Shown here piece after piece: positions 25,220 through 32,700 of a stretch of DNA of 64,000 nt (the first letter of the stretch is position 1; every line of letters begins with the position of its first letter). The stretch is from positions 9,052,001-9,116,000 of the forward strand of contig NZ_LT670819.1 in assembly GCF_900129855.1 (NCBI RefSeq), written 5' to 3'. The notes beneath the pieces were generated by a model. It was not told the origin of the DNA. It saw nothing but the letters and a program-made list of their open reading frames with translations, and did no database searches. A program made the position numbers and the translations under genes. This DNA comes from Streptomyces sp. 3214.6 (GTDB taxonomy: Bacteria; Actinomycetota; Actinomycetes; Streptomycetales; Streptomycetaceae).

Positions 25220-25567
25220 CTACTGCAAGAACTGGCGGCCTTCCGGCTGCGCCACGCCGACCGCATCGAACTTCGTGCCCGGCTTGTCGAACACCGTGAA
25301 CAGCAGCATCGACACCGCGGCCGCCATCGCCAGAATCGCGACCGTCCCGAGGATCGGATCCCCTGGCCCCTCGCTCGACGCGATGGCCCACGGCCACGTG
25401 ATCGCCGAGAACAGCGCGAACACACCGAAGGTGATCCAATCCGCGCGCCGGCCCCGCCGGATCCCGACGTACAGGAACGGCACCCACACCAGGATCGAGA
25501 GCGACCCCACCACGAGCACCGACCACGCGATCTTCTGGCCCCACCCAGCTTCCAGGCGTCTGCCCAT
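25220..25567 (-). CDS. Three-helix membrane protein, leftward
   Basis: 115 residues from the ATG ending at 25567, preceded by TTGGGGGGTGTG. Helices at about 12-33, 42-60 and 73-95. It is one of very few leftward genes in the element and sits in the accessory pocket between early and late arms. Such isolated membrane genes on the opposite strand are often lysogenic-conversion or superinfection-exclusion genes; that function is inference. Confidence 0.6.
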   Translation of the reverse strand: MGRRLEAGWGQKIAWSVLVVGSLSILVWVPFLYVGIRRGRRADWITFGVFALFSAITWPWAIASSEGPGDPILGTVAILAMAAAVSMLLFTVFDKPGTKFDAVGVAQPEGRQFLQ

Positions 25568-25715
25568 CACACCCCCCAAGTTGCCGTGCTCCCAAAGGAA
25601 TCTGGGAGCAGAGGCCGCCAGGGTAGACCCGGCGCGCCACACTGGCACCGCCTCTGCAAGAGGAGCCACCCGAGCGGGGAACCGAGAGCCCACAGCCCGT
25701 TGACGCGGCCTGTGG

Positions 25716-25922
25716 CTATCGAGAGCTCAGGACGTCGCCGGCGTAGTGCAGCTGCACGCCCGGCTCGAAGCCCTCCTGCTCGATCAGCGCATCCGAGGTG
25801 TTCACCTTGTACCGGCAGTGCACTCCGACTGCGGTCGGATGCGGAAGCTGGATCTCGCCGACGCCGTCGGTCATCGTGCCTGTATCGCCCTGATTGGGGC
25901 CGCTCATCACGTAGAAGCGCAT
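25716..25922 (-). CDS. Small leftward hypothetical protein
   Basis: 68 residues beginning at the ATG at 25922. A beta-rich sequence (F-Y-V-M-S-G-P, V-G-E-I-Q-L-P, V-H-C-R-Y-K-V) resembles a small OB or ubiquitin-like fold. It lies 148 bases upstream of the membrane gene on the same strand and could share its promoter. The start could also be at 25985, which would add 21 residues. Confidence 0.5.
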   Translation of the reverse strand: MRFYVMSGPNQGDTGTMTDGVGEIQLPHPTAVGVHCRYKVNTSDALIEQEGFEPGVQLHYAGDVLSSR

Positions 25923-26063
25923 GGCGCGCAGAATGCACCCCCGGTGGTGGGAATCGCAAACCGTAGCCGCGGAGCCTCCGGCCAACGCTGCTGTGATCCA
26001 GGGCCGTTGTCAGTGGTGCATGCCATGCTGGGCGTCAACCCCACAAGGAGGGAGGTGAGTCAC

Positions 26064-26219
26064 ATGTCGAAGAAGCAGCAGACTGCGGTCCTGATGGTCG
26101 CCGCCGTAGCGGGGCAGGTCATCCTCGGCCGCTACGCCAAGCAGCAGGCCGCCGCGATCGGCGTACCGGTCCTGGCTGTCAGCCTGATCGGTGCCGCCAT
26201 CGGCGTGGTGCTCGCGTAG
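26064..26219 (+). CDS. 51-residue membrane peptide with perfect ribosome site
   Basis: ATG 26064 is preceded by GGAGGTGA (26051-26058), the best Shine-Dalgarno in the window. A basic start (S-K-K-Q-Q) is followed by two hydrophobic segments (about 8-22 and 30-51) around a K-Q-Q turn, so it may be a hairpin in the membrane. A 15-bp hairpin terminator follows directly, making it a single-gene transcript. Holin-like or toxin-like roles are possible; none is shown. Confidence 0.7.
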   Translation: MSKKQQTAVLMVAAVAGQVILGRYAKQQAAAIGVPVLAVSLIGAAIGVVLA

Positions 26220-26222
26220 CAG

Positions 26223-26272
26223 GCGGTCGGCGTCGTGTCCCCGGCGGGACGAATGGCCACGACGCCGACCGC
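26223..26272 (+). terminator. 15-bp hairpin terminator
   Basis: Perfect 15-bp stem, 26223-26237 with 26258-26272, and a 20-base loop, four bases after the stop of the 51-residue gene. No U-tract. Confidence 0.65.
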
Positions 26273-26355
26273 TCCGGAGCCCGTCGATATCCGGGTGCAC
26301 CGAGCCCAGGGTTCCCGACACAATCACAACTACCACATTTCGTTCTGGAGTTGTC

Positions 26356-27363
26356 ATGGCACCACCGCTCGACCAGCACACCGTGCAGCGGCTCGCGTAC
26401 GTCCGCTTCCTCTTCCGTGAGGGGGTCGAGCAGAGCAAACAGCCCCCGCCGCTGTGCTCCAGGGCCATCACCTCGTTCCATGACGCTGTCGAGAACTACC
26501 TCGGAACAATCGTCCAGCACCTGAACATCGATGTGAACAAGGCTCCCGAGTTCATCGGCTACTGGGCCCTGATCAAGACCGAGTTCGAGCTGCCGAAGAA
26601 GGACTTGATGAGGCGTCTCAACGACGCTCGCGTGGCGCTCAAGCACAACGGCACGTTCCCGTCCGAGCACCAGATCGAGCAGGCCCACCGGACGGTAGAG
26701 GACTTCTTCATAACAGTCACGCCGAAGGTCTTCGGGGTCGACCTCGACTCCATCGACATGGTCGACCTACTGACCCAACCCGCGGTGAAGCAGTACCTCC
26801 GAGAGGCACAGACCCATGCCGACGTCGGTGACTACGCCCACGCTATGGCGGGACTCTCCCTGGCCTTTGACGCCTTGATCAACCACTACCGCCGAGACGA
26901 CGGGTGGTCGACCCGGTGGTCCGCCTTCAACTTCGGAGAGCGGCTGGGCCCCCTCGATGAGCCTCGCGTGCGCATGCACGACAAAAACAGCCGCCTCCAG
27001 AAGCTCAGCGACTTCACCGAACTTGCCCAAGAGACCTTGACCGTGATCAGCCTCGGCATCGACTACGCGAACAAGGCCCGCTTTCGCATCCTTACCCCGG
27101 ACGTGAACGCCTACGGCAACGGCAGCACGCGCTACACCGTCACGAAGTCCCTGGCGGAGACGACGCCCGACGACTACGACTGGGCGCGGCATTTCGTCAT
27201 CGAGTCGGGAATGCGAGCTTCGAGAGCGGACGATCTCCAGACGCTGAAGCGGAACCGCTCGGAAGTGGACAGGAGCGCCACGAGGCCCCTGCGTCAGCGT
27301 GAATGGACCGGGCCGGCCGACGCGCAGAAGACAGAGACTGTGTCCGCTGGAGAGGCCGTATGA
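26356..27363 (+). CDS. Possible HEPN-type protein, accessory cargo
   Basis: 335 residues, ATG 26356. Helical throughout. Residues 85-100 carry R-L-N-D-A-R-V-A-L-K-H, giving R92-x4-H97, the spacing of the HEPN ribonuclease motif. The C-terminal part (about 145-250) is a second helical domain. It lies outside the coupled early run, with its own less GC-rich upstream region (26273-26355) and hairpins nearby, typical of a late-acquired cargo gene. HEPN proteins often cut RNA in phage defence or toxin systems; here that rests only on one short motif, and a plain helical scaffold is possible. Confidence 0.55.
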   Translation: MAPPLDQHTVQRLAYVRFLFREGVEQSKQPPPLCSRAITSFHDAVENYLGTIVQHLNIDVNKAPEFIGYWALIKTEFELPKKDLMRRLNDARVALKHNGTFPSEHQIEQAHRTVEDFFITVTPKVFGVDLDSIDMVDLLTQPAVKQYLREAQTHADVGDYAHAMAGLSLAFDALINHYRRDDGWSTRWSAFNFGERLGPLDEPRVRMHDKNSRLQKLSDFTELAQETLTVISLGIDYANKARFRILTPDVNAYGNGSTRYTVTKSLAETTPDDYDWARHFVIESGMRASRADDLQTLKRNRSEVDRSATRPLRQREWTGPADAQKTETVSAGEAV

Positions 27364-27373
27364 CACTGGAGCT

Positions 27374-27592
27374 GTGAGCACAGCCCGCGGCCGGGACGGC
27401 CGACCCCTCGTCACCACCGACATGGCCGCCTACAGCCTCGGCATGCAGCCCCGCCAGTTCCGTGACTGGGCGCGCCGCCGCGCCCTGACACCGGCCGGCT
27501 CCCGACCCAACCCCGTGCGCGGCCAGGCCCTCGCCCTCTGGGACCTCGCTGACATCGCCGAGGCCGTACACCCCAAGACCCCTGCCGCCTGA
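27374..27592 (+). CDS. Small HTH protein (MerR/excisionase-like)
   Basis: 72 residues from GTG 27374. The centre reads T-D-M-A-A-Y-S-L-G-M-Q-P-R-Q-F-R-D-W-A-R-R-R, a helix-turn-helix like those of excisionases and MerR-type N-termini, followed by a short wing (L-A-L-W-D-L-A-D-I-A-E-A-V). Its position before the late promoter region makes a late-gene regulator possible. Confidence 0.65.
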   Translation: MSTARGRDGRPLVTTDMAAYSLGMQPRQFRDWARRRALTPAGSRPNPVRGQALALWDLADIAEAVHPKTPAA

Positions 27593-27593
27593 T

Positions 27594-27649
27594 CTGTCAA
27601 GGCCTGTGACCTGCAACAGCTTGACAGAAGATCAGCGCGCGTTCATTCT
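27594..27649 (+). promoter_or_regulatory. Inverted repeat with overlapping promoter, candidate late promoter
   Basis: CTGTCAAG (27594-27601) and CTTGACAG (27620-27627) form a perfect 8-bp dyad. Its right arm contains TTGACA (27621-27626), a consensus -35, with CATTCT (27644-27649) 17 bases downstream as a weak -10. The shared TGTCAA/TTGACA half-sites also occur in the dyad at 9951-10012, suggesting one regulator for both. Confidence 0.5.
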
Positions 27650-27712
27650 GTGAGACGGTGGCACCGCTGTCGCACTGGTCTCCACCCCCACTGCCACCCC
27701 ACACAGCACCCT

Positions 27713-27736
27713 GAGCCCGGCCCTGGCGCCGGGCTC
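27713..27736 (+). terminator. Small hairpin before HNH gene
   Basis: Perfect 9-bp stem (27713-27721 with 27728-27736) and a six-base loop, ending four bases before the HNH start. It could be a terminator for upstream transcripts or could hide the HNH ribosome site. Confidence 0.45.
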
Positions 27737-27740
27737 CGGC

Positions 27741-28082
27741 ATGTCCGGGGTGATGACCGTGCAGCTCACCGAGCAGGAGATCGCCCGCCGCACCAAGCAG
27801 GCCCGCAGCGGCCGGCCCTGGCTGCGCCTCCAGGGCAAGGTCTTCGCCGAAGAGACCCACTGCTGGATCTGCCACCGCTACGTCGACCAGTCCCTGCCCG
27901 GCCGCACCCACCCCATGGCACGCACCGTCGACCACGTCCACCCGCTCTGGCTCGGCGGAGACCCGCTCGACCGGGCCAACTGCCGCCTCGCCCACCGACG
28001 GTGCAACACCATCCGGAACAACCAGCTGCGCGCCGCGCAGCGCCCCCGCCCCACCCACACCGTGCCCGCCGCAGCCCTCTGA
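27741..28082 (+). CDS. HNH endonuclease next to terminase
   Basis: 113 residues from ATG 27741 (GTG 27750 and ATG 27753 are alternatives). Motifs: C-W-I-C at the first knuckle, V-D-H-V-H-P-L-W-L-G-G-D as the catalytic beta-beta-alpha start (H in D-H-V), N-C-R-L-A-H-R-R-C-N as the second knuckle and last histidine. HNH proteins beside TerS/TerL in HK97-type phages help cut concatemers at cos during packaging. This one lies 257 bases before TerS. Confidence 0.85.
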   Translation: MSGVMTVQLTEQEIARRTKQARSGRPWLRLQGKVFAEETHCWICHRYVDQSLPGRTHPMARTVDHVHPLWLGGDPLDRANCRLAHRRCNTIRNNQLRAAQRPRPTHTVPAAAL

Positions 28083-28338
28083 CCCCACCCCAGGGACCGC
28101 CCCGTCCTGCCCCGCCGCTCCCGGCTCACCGTCCTGACCTGCACGGATGCCGACCGGCAGACCATCCTGTGCGGGGCCGCGCAGCGCCCGGCAGGGCCGA
28201 TCAAGCCCCTGACCTGCGGGAATGGCGAAGTTGATCAATGCGGCCTCAAGATCATCATTTTTTTGATCATGAGGCGGCTGACCCCGCGCCCAACTCAAAA
28301 AAATATCCCCCCGCGAAATCGGCAGGGGTTTCCCTCGG
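28083..28338. other. Gap with GATCA repeats and AT-rich block, candidate cos/packaging site
   Basis: No gene. Four GATCA copies lie at 28199-28203, 28233-28237 (within the palindrome TTGATCAA), 28250-28254 and 28265-28269. Runs of seven to eight T and seven A surround them, followed by CCCCCCGCG ... CAGGGG near 28308-28328, ending just before TerS. Known: cos phages place cos beside the small terminase gene, with repeats bound by TerS. The repeats and position fit; the cut position cannot be told from sequence. Confidence 0.5.
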
Positions 28339-28722
28339 GTGGTGATCGGCGTGGAGGCACCCCCCGGACTGGGGGAGCGAGGCCGGCGGCTGTGGGGCGA
28401 ATGCCTGGCGATCTGGTCTCTGACTCCGGCGCACTTGGCGCTTCTGGAGGAGGCTTGTCGGATCGCTGACCGGCTTGACCTTCTGAACACCATGTTGCGC
28501 CCTCCCTCGGGAGATGTCAACACCGATAGCCCACAATTCGCTGATATTTCGGGGTTGTTGGCGGAGTCCAGGCTGCAATCCGGTGCTCTGAAGGTGTTGT
28601 TGTCGGAGATTCGCCAAGGTCAGACGGGCTCTGGCCCGGCTGTGGAGGATCCGGCAGGGGGTGCTGGTGTCTCCGACCTCACGAAGCGGATCGCTGAGCG
28701 CCGCCGCAAGACCTCGGGTTGA
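28339..28722 (+). CDS. Terminase small subunit (P27-like)
   Basis: 127 residues from GTG 28339 (GTG 28342 and 28351 also possible). Helical, with G-L-G-E-R-G-R-R-L-W-G-E-C-L and L-T-P-A-H-L-A-L-L-E-E-A-C-R-I-A-D-R-L, the pattern of P27-type small terminases of siphoviruses. It should bind the packaging site and load TerL. Its last 62 bases overlap TerL. Confidence 0.8.
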   Translation: MVIGVEAPPGLGERGRRLWGECLAIWSLTPAHLALLEEACRIADRLDLLNTMLRPPSGDVNTDSPQFADISGLLAESRLQSGALKVLLSEIRQGQTGSGPAVEDPAGGAGVSDLTKRIAERRRKTSG

Positions 28723-30196
28723 GGTCCACCCGCCCTACGCGTACACGCTGGGCGAAGAGGCCTGCGACCTCGCCGCGACCGCCGGCCTCGTCGCCGACCA
28801 GTGGCAGCGCGACGCGATCGACCTGCTGCTCGCCTGCCGGGAAGACGGCAAGTGGGCGTGCTTCGAGTACGCCGAGTTGGTCGCGAGGCAGAACGGCAAG
28901 GGCTCGATCCTGGAGATCCGGGTCCTGCTCGGGTTCTTGGTGCTCGGTGAGGAAGTCATCCTCTGGTCGGCGCACGAGTACAAGACGTCGATGGAGGCAT
29001 TCCGGCGCGTCCGGAGGCTGATCAAGAAGCTCGGCAAGCAGGTCGGGAACAACGAGAACCTGTACGAGATCGACGGCGTCCGCATCAAGATCTCGAACAC
29101 CAACGGCGAGGAAGGCTTCGAGCGTCTCGACACCGAGGCCCGCATCAAGTTCGTCGCCAGGTCGAAGGGATCCGGCCGCGGCTTCAGTGGTGACCTGGTG
29201 ATCATCGACGAAGCCTTCGCGTACACGCTGCTCCAGCAGGACGCGCTGATGCCGACGATGCGGGCCCGCCCCAACCCGCAGATCATCTACACCAGCAGCC
29301 CGCCCCTCGACGGCGACTCCGGGGACGTGCTCTACATGCTGCGCGCGCGAGCCGAAGCCGGAGGGGACGACTCGCTCGGCTACCGGGACTGGGGCGCCGC
29401 GGGCGACCTCGACCACCTGGAAGACGTAGATCTCGACGACCGGCGACTGTGGGCGGCGACCAACCCGGCCTGGGGCACCCGCGTCACCCCGGAGGCCATG
29501 GTGCGCGACCGCCGGGGCATGTCGCCGAAGGGCTTCGCGCGGGAGATCCTCGGGATCTGGCCGCGCCGCTCGCAGGGCAACATCGTCATCGACCCGCGGC
29601 TGTGGGTCACGATGGCCGACGAGCACTCCGCGCGCACGTCCGCTGGCGGCGTCGCCCTCGGCCTCGACATCAGCCCCCTGCGTGACTACGCCGCGATCTG
29701 CGTGTACGGCGTCCGCGACGACGGCCTCGGCCATGTGCAGCTCGCCGACTACCGGCCCGGCACCAAGTGGCTGATGCCCCGCCTCGTCGAACTGCGGGAC
29801 GCGCTCGGCCCGATCGCGCTCGCAATGGGCCGCGGCACCCACGCCTTCCTCGACACCGACCTCAAGGCAGCCGGATTCCAGCTACCGGAGGACAAGGACA
29901 ACCCAGAGGCCGGCGACCTGGCCGTGACCGGCGCGGTGGAGATGGCGGCCGCCGCCGGGCAGGTCCTCGACGGCGTGCGCGAGCAGTCCTTCCGCGTCGT
30001 GCCGAACACCCACCTCGACACCGCGGTGGCCGGGGCGAAGACCAAGCAGTCCGGGGACACGATCGCCTGGGCACCCGCCAGCTCCGACGTTGAGATCAGC
30101 CCCCTCGTCGCCATGTCCCTCGCCCGGTGGGTCTACATCAGCCGGTCTTTCCTGCTCGCCGGTCAGCAGTACGACGTCCTCGACTCCATCTTCTGA
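28661..30196 (+). CDS. Terminase large subunit
   Basis: 511 residues from GTG 28661 inside TerS; the first 20 residues are low-information and the true start could be later. N-terminal ATPase: V-A-R-Q-N-G-K-G-S near residue 74 is the Walker A type of HK97 terminases, and L-V-I-I-D-E-A near 180 is Walker B with the catalytic Glu. C-terminal RNase-H-like nuclease: G-L-D-I-S-P-L-R-D at about 335. It packages DNA into the procapsid and cuts it, acting with TerS, portal and the HNH protein. Confidence 0.9.
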   Translation: MLVSPTSRSGSLSAAARPRVEVHPPYAYTLGEEACDLAATAGLVADQWQRDAIDLLLACREDGKWACFEYAELVARQNGKGSILEIRVLLGFLVLGEEVILWSAHEYKTSMEAFRRVRRLIKKLGKQVGNNENLYEIDGVRIKISNTNGEEGFERLDTEARIKFVARSKGSGRGFSGDLVIIDEAFAYTLLQQDALMPTMRARPNPQIIYTSSPPLDGDSGDVLYMLRARAEAGGDDSLGYRDWGAAGDLDHLEDVDLDDRRLWAATNPAWGTRVTPEAMVRDRRGMSPKGFAREILGIWPRRSQGNIVIDPRLWVTMADEHSARTSAGGVALGLDISPLRDYAAICVYGVRDDGLGHVQLADYRPGTKWLMPRLVELRDALGPIALAMGRGTHAFLDTDLKAAGFQLPEDKDNPEAGDLAVTGAVEMAAAAGQVLDGVREQSFRVVPNTHLDTAVAGAKTKQSGDTIAWAPASSDVEISPLVAMSLARWVYISRSFLLAGQQYDVLDSIF

Positions 30197-30207
30197 CGGC
30201 CCCAGCG

Positions 30208-30222
30208 GCGTCTACTAGACGC
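30208..30222. promoter_or_regulatory. 15-base palindrome between TerL and portal
   Basis: GCGTCTA-C-TAGACGC is a perfect dyad with a one-base centre in the 52-base gap. The centre is too short for an RNA hairpin loop, so a protein-binding site is more likely. No regulator can be named. Confidence 0.35.
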
Positions 30223-30248
30223 TCCACCGATCCTGGAAGGCGGCCCGC

Positions 30249-31529
30249 ATGCGCAACCCCTTCCGCGGCTGGGGCTGGACACGGGGTGGCAACGGCGCGG
30301 TGCGCGCGGCCGGGGAGAAGCGGGACCTGGGCGTCAACGACGTCTCATGGCCGGTCGACAACTTGGCTTCTCCGGCCGCGGTGTCCGAGCACGGTGCGCT
30401 GCGGCTCACTCCGGTTTTCGCGGCGGGCCGGCTGCTCGCGTCGTCGGTGTCTTCGCTGCCGATCCAGCAGTACCGGCGGATGGGCGATGCCACGACGAAG
30501 CTGGCCCTCGCCTCGCTGTTCCAGTCGCCGTCGTCGCAGGGCACGATCGACGACTGGCTGTGGCGGGCGATGCTGTCGCTGGTGTACCGGGGCAACGCCG
30601 TCGGTCTCGTGATGGAGCGGGACTGGCTGGAGTTCCCGACCCGCATTGAGTGGCTGAACCCGGCCGATGTGTTCGTGCAGGACTCGATGCCGATGGGGCA
30701 ACGCGGCTCCTTCACGGATCCGGTGTGGTCGTATCGCGGGGTCGAGATCCCCTCCGAGGACATCGTGCACATCCCCTGGATGACGATGCCGGGCCGCGTG
30801 TGGGGCCTGTCGCCGATCGCCGCCTACGCCGTCACCGTGTCGACCGGTCTCGCCGCGCAGCAGTTCGTCGACGACTACTTCCGGTCCGGCGGGCAGCCGC
30901 CCGGGCACTTCCGCAACACCCAGCAAGTCGTCGAGCAGAAGGACGTCGGAATCATCAAGCGGCGGCTGGTCGCGGCGATCCGCTCACACGAACCGATCGT
31001 GTACGGCAAGGACTGGGAGTACCAGCCGATCACGGTCTCCGTGCAGGAGGCGCAGTTCTGCGAGACACAGCGGCTGTCCGCGACGCAGATCGCGGCGATC
31101 TACGGCATCCCGCCGGAGAAGATCGGCGGCGAGACCGGCGGCTCCTACACCTACAGCTCTCCCGAGCAGCGGCAGATCGAGTTCATCCAGGACGCGCTGC
31201 TGCCCTACCTGGTGAAGCTGGAGAACCACCTGTCCGCGCAGCTGCCGCGCGGCCAGTACATCAAGTTCAACGCCGACGCCCTGATCCGCGTCGACATCCT
31301 CACCCGGCACTCGGTGTACGAGAAGCAGCGCCTCATCGGCAAGAACAACCTCGACGAGATCCGTGCGCTCGAGGACGAATCGCCGCTGCCCGACGGCAAG
31401 GGCCAGGACTACACGCCGCTGCCCATCCAGGCGGGCTCCAACATCACCGTCCCGCAGATCCGCGGCCAGATGCCGCCCCAGGACCCGGGGCTTCGCCTCG
31501 TCAAGACCCCTAGGGGGAATCATGGTTGA
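30249..31529 (+). CDS. Portal protein, HK97 family
   Basis: 426 residues. Typical portal features: L-T-P-V-F-A-A-G-R-L-L-A-S-S-V-S-S-L-P near 55, L-Y-R-G-N-A-V-G-like at about 112, H-I-P-W (about 176), and C-terminal A-T-Q-I-A-A-I-Y-G-I-P-P-E-K-I-G before the E-Q-R-Q-I-E-F helix. The dodecameric ring is the DNA entry and exit and the tail attachment point. It overlaps the protease gene by eight bases. Confidence 0.9.
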   Translation: MRNPFRGWGWTRGGNGAVRAAGEKRDLGVNDVSWPVDNLASPAAVSEHGALRLTPVFAAGRLLASSVSSLPIQQYRRMGDATTKLALASLFQSPSSQGTIDDWLWRAMLSLVYRGNAVGLVMERDWLEFPTRIEWLNPADVFVQDSMPMGQRGSFTDPVWSYRGVEIPSEDIVHIPWMTMPGRVWGLSPIAAYAVTVSTGLAAQQFVDDYFRSGGQPPGHFRNTQQVVEQKDVGIIKRRLVAAIRSHEPIVYGKDWEYQPITVSVQEAQFCETQRLSATQIAAIYGIPPEKIGGETGGSYTYSSPEQRQIEFIQDALLPYLVKLENHLSAQLPRGQYIKFNADALIRVDILTRHSVYEKQRLIGKNNLDEIRALEDESPLPDGKGQDYTPLPIQAGSNITVPQIRGQMPPQDPGLRLVKTPRGNHG

Positions 31530-32559
31530 TCGTCGACAGCTGCGGGACTCGCCGGAGCGCCGCGGTATCGCCTCCGGCCAGTTCGAGCTGCGCACGCAGG
31601 GCGGGCAGCTACTGCTCACCGGCTACGCGTCCGTCTTCAACAGCCCGTACGACGTCTACGGGGGGCCGCCGATGGGCTGGACCGAGGACGTCGACCCGCA
31701 CGCCTTCGACGTCACCCTCGGGGCCCGCGCCGACGCGCACCTGCTCATCAACCACGGCGGCATGCCGCTCGCCCGCACCAAGTCCGGGACGCTGAAGCTG
31801 GCCACGGACACGACCGGCCTGCACGTCGAAGCCGGCCTGGAGCCCTCGGACCCAGACGTTCAGCGGCTCATGCCGAAGATGAACCGCCGCGACATGGACG
31901 AGATGTCCTTCGGCTTCCGGGTGAAGAACGACGAGTGGAACGAGGACTACACCCAGCGTCGTTTGCTGGAGGTCTCCCTGCACAAGGGCGACGTGTCCGT
32001 CGTCAACTTCGGCGCCAACCCGGCCACCAGCGCGCAGCTCAACAGCGCTTCCGACGCCCTGGAACTGCTCGCCAAGCTTGACCCCGAAGCGGCGATGGCC
32101 GAACTCCGCTCCGACGGAGTAGACCTCGAGCGGATCATCCGCGCCCGGGACAACGTCCTCGCCCTGCAACGGCAGATGAAGCCGCAGCCGAAGGCCCCGG
32201 GACGCCTGTCCCTGGCCGAGGCCCGCGCGATCGCCGACGGCGAAGTCGAGGTGCGGCTGGCTGTGCAGATTCCCTCGCACTCCACCGCCGTCACCGACGA
32301 CCCACTGGACCGGCGCGCCGCCGTGGCCGGCGGGAACCAGGTGGTGCTGCGCTACATGCACGCCTGGGTCGATCCCGACAGTGACCCCGAGGCCGCGAGC
32401 TCCTACCGATTCCCCCACCACGAGCCGCGCATCGGCTCCCCGGCGAGCCTGCCCGCCGTCCGGCACGCGCTGTCCCTGCTCCCGCAGGCCGCGATGCCCG
32501 ACGAGCAGAAGGCGGCCGTCGAGCGGCACCTGCGCCGCCACCTCGAAGACGCCGACTGA
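31522..32559 (+). CDS. Prohead protease with C-terminal extension
   Basis: 345 residues, ATG 31522 overlapping the portal end. The first 190 residues match the HK97 prohead protease family (PF04586): G-Y-A-S-V-F-N, H-A-F-D, N-H-G-G (catalytic His near 77) and M-S-F-G-F (catalytic Ser near 126). Residues about 215-345 are an added domain with S-S-Y-R-F-P-H-H-E and a helical end, found in other phages fused to proteases or heads. It matures the capsid by cleaving the scaffold part. Confidence 0.9.
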   Translation: MVDRRQLRDSPERRGIASGQFELRTQGGQLLLTGYASVFNSPYDVYGGPPMGWTEDVDPHAFDVTLGARADAHLLINHGGMPLARTKSGTLKLATDTTGLHVEAGLEPSDPDVQRLMPKMNRRDMDEMSFGFRVKNDEWNEDYTQRRLLEVSLHKGDVSVVNFGANPATSAQLNSASDALELLAKLDPEAAMAELRSDGVDLERIIRARDNVLALQRQMKPQPKAPGRLSLAEARAIADGEVEVRLAVQIPSHSTAVTDDPLDRRAAVAGGNQVVLRYMHAWVDPDSDPEAASSYRFPHHEPRIGSPASLPAVRHALSLLPQAAMPDEQKAAVERHLRRHLEDAD

Positions 32560-32584
32560 CTTCGGCGCACCCCCCGAGTTTCCC

Positions 32585-32661
32585 GTGATCAGGCACTGAT
32601 CACGGTCGCTGTCGCCCGCCTGGCACTGGCGCTCGACGGCTCATCACGGCCTGGCACTGGC
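32585..32661. repeat. Hairpin and two 13-base direct repeats before the capsid gene
   Basis: GTGATCAG-GCA-CTGATCAC (32585-32603) is a perfect 8-bp hairpin with a 3-base loop. GCCTGGCACTGGC occurs at 32618-32630 and again at 32649-32661. Both lie in the 141-base gap between protease and capsid, which could set the higher capsid expression level through processing, pausing or a promoter. Confidence 0.6.
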
Positions 32662-32700
32662 CGCCGTCATGAACCGCCAAGCCAGAAAGGCAGACTCGTC

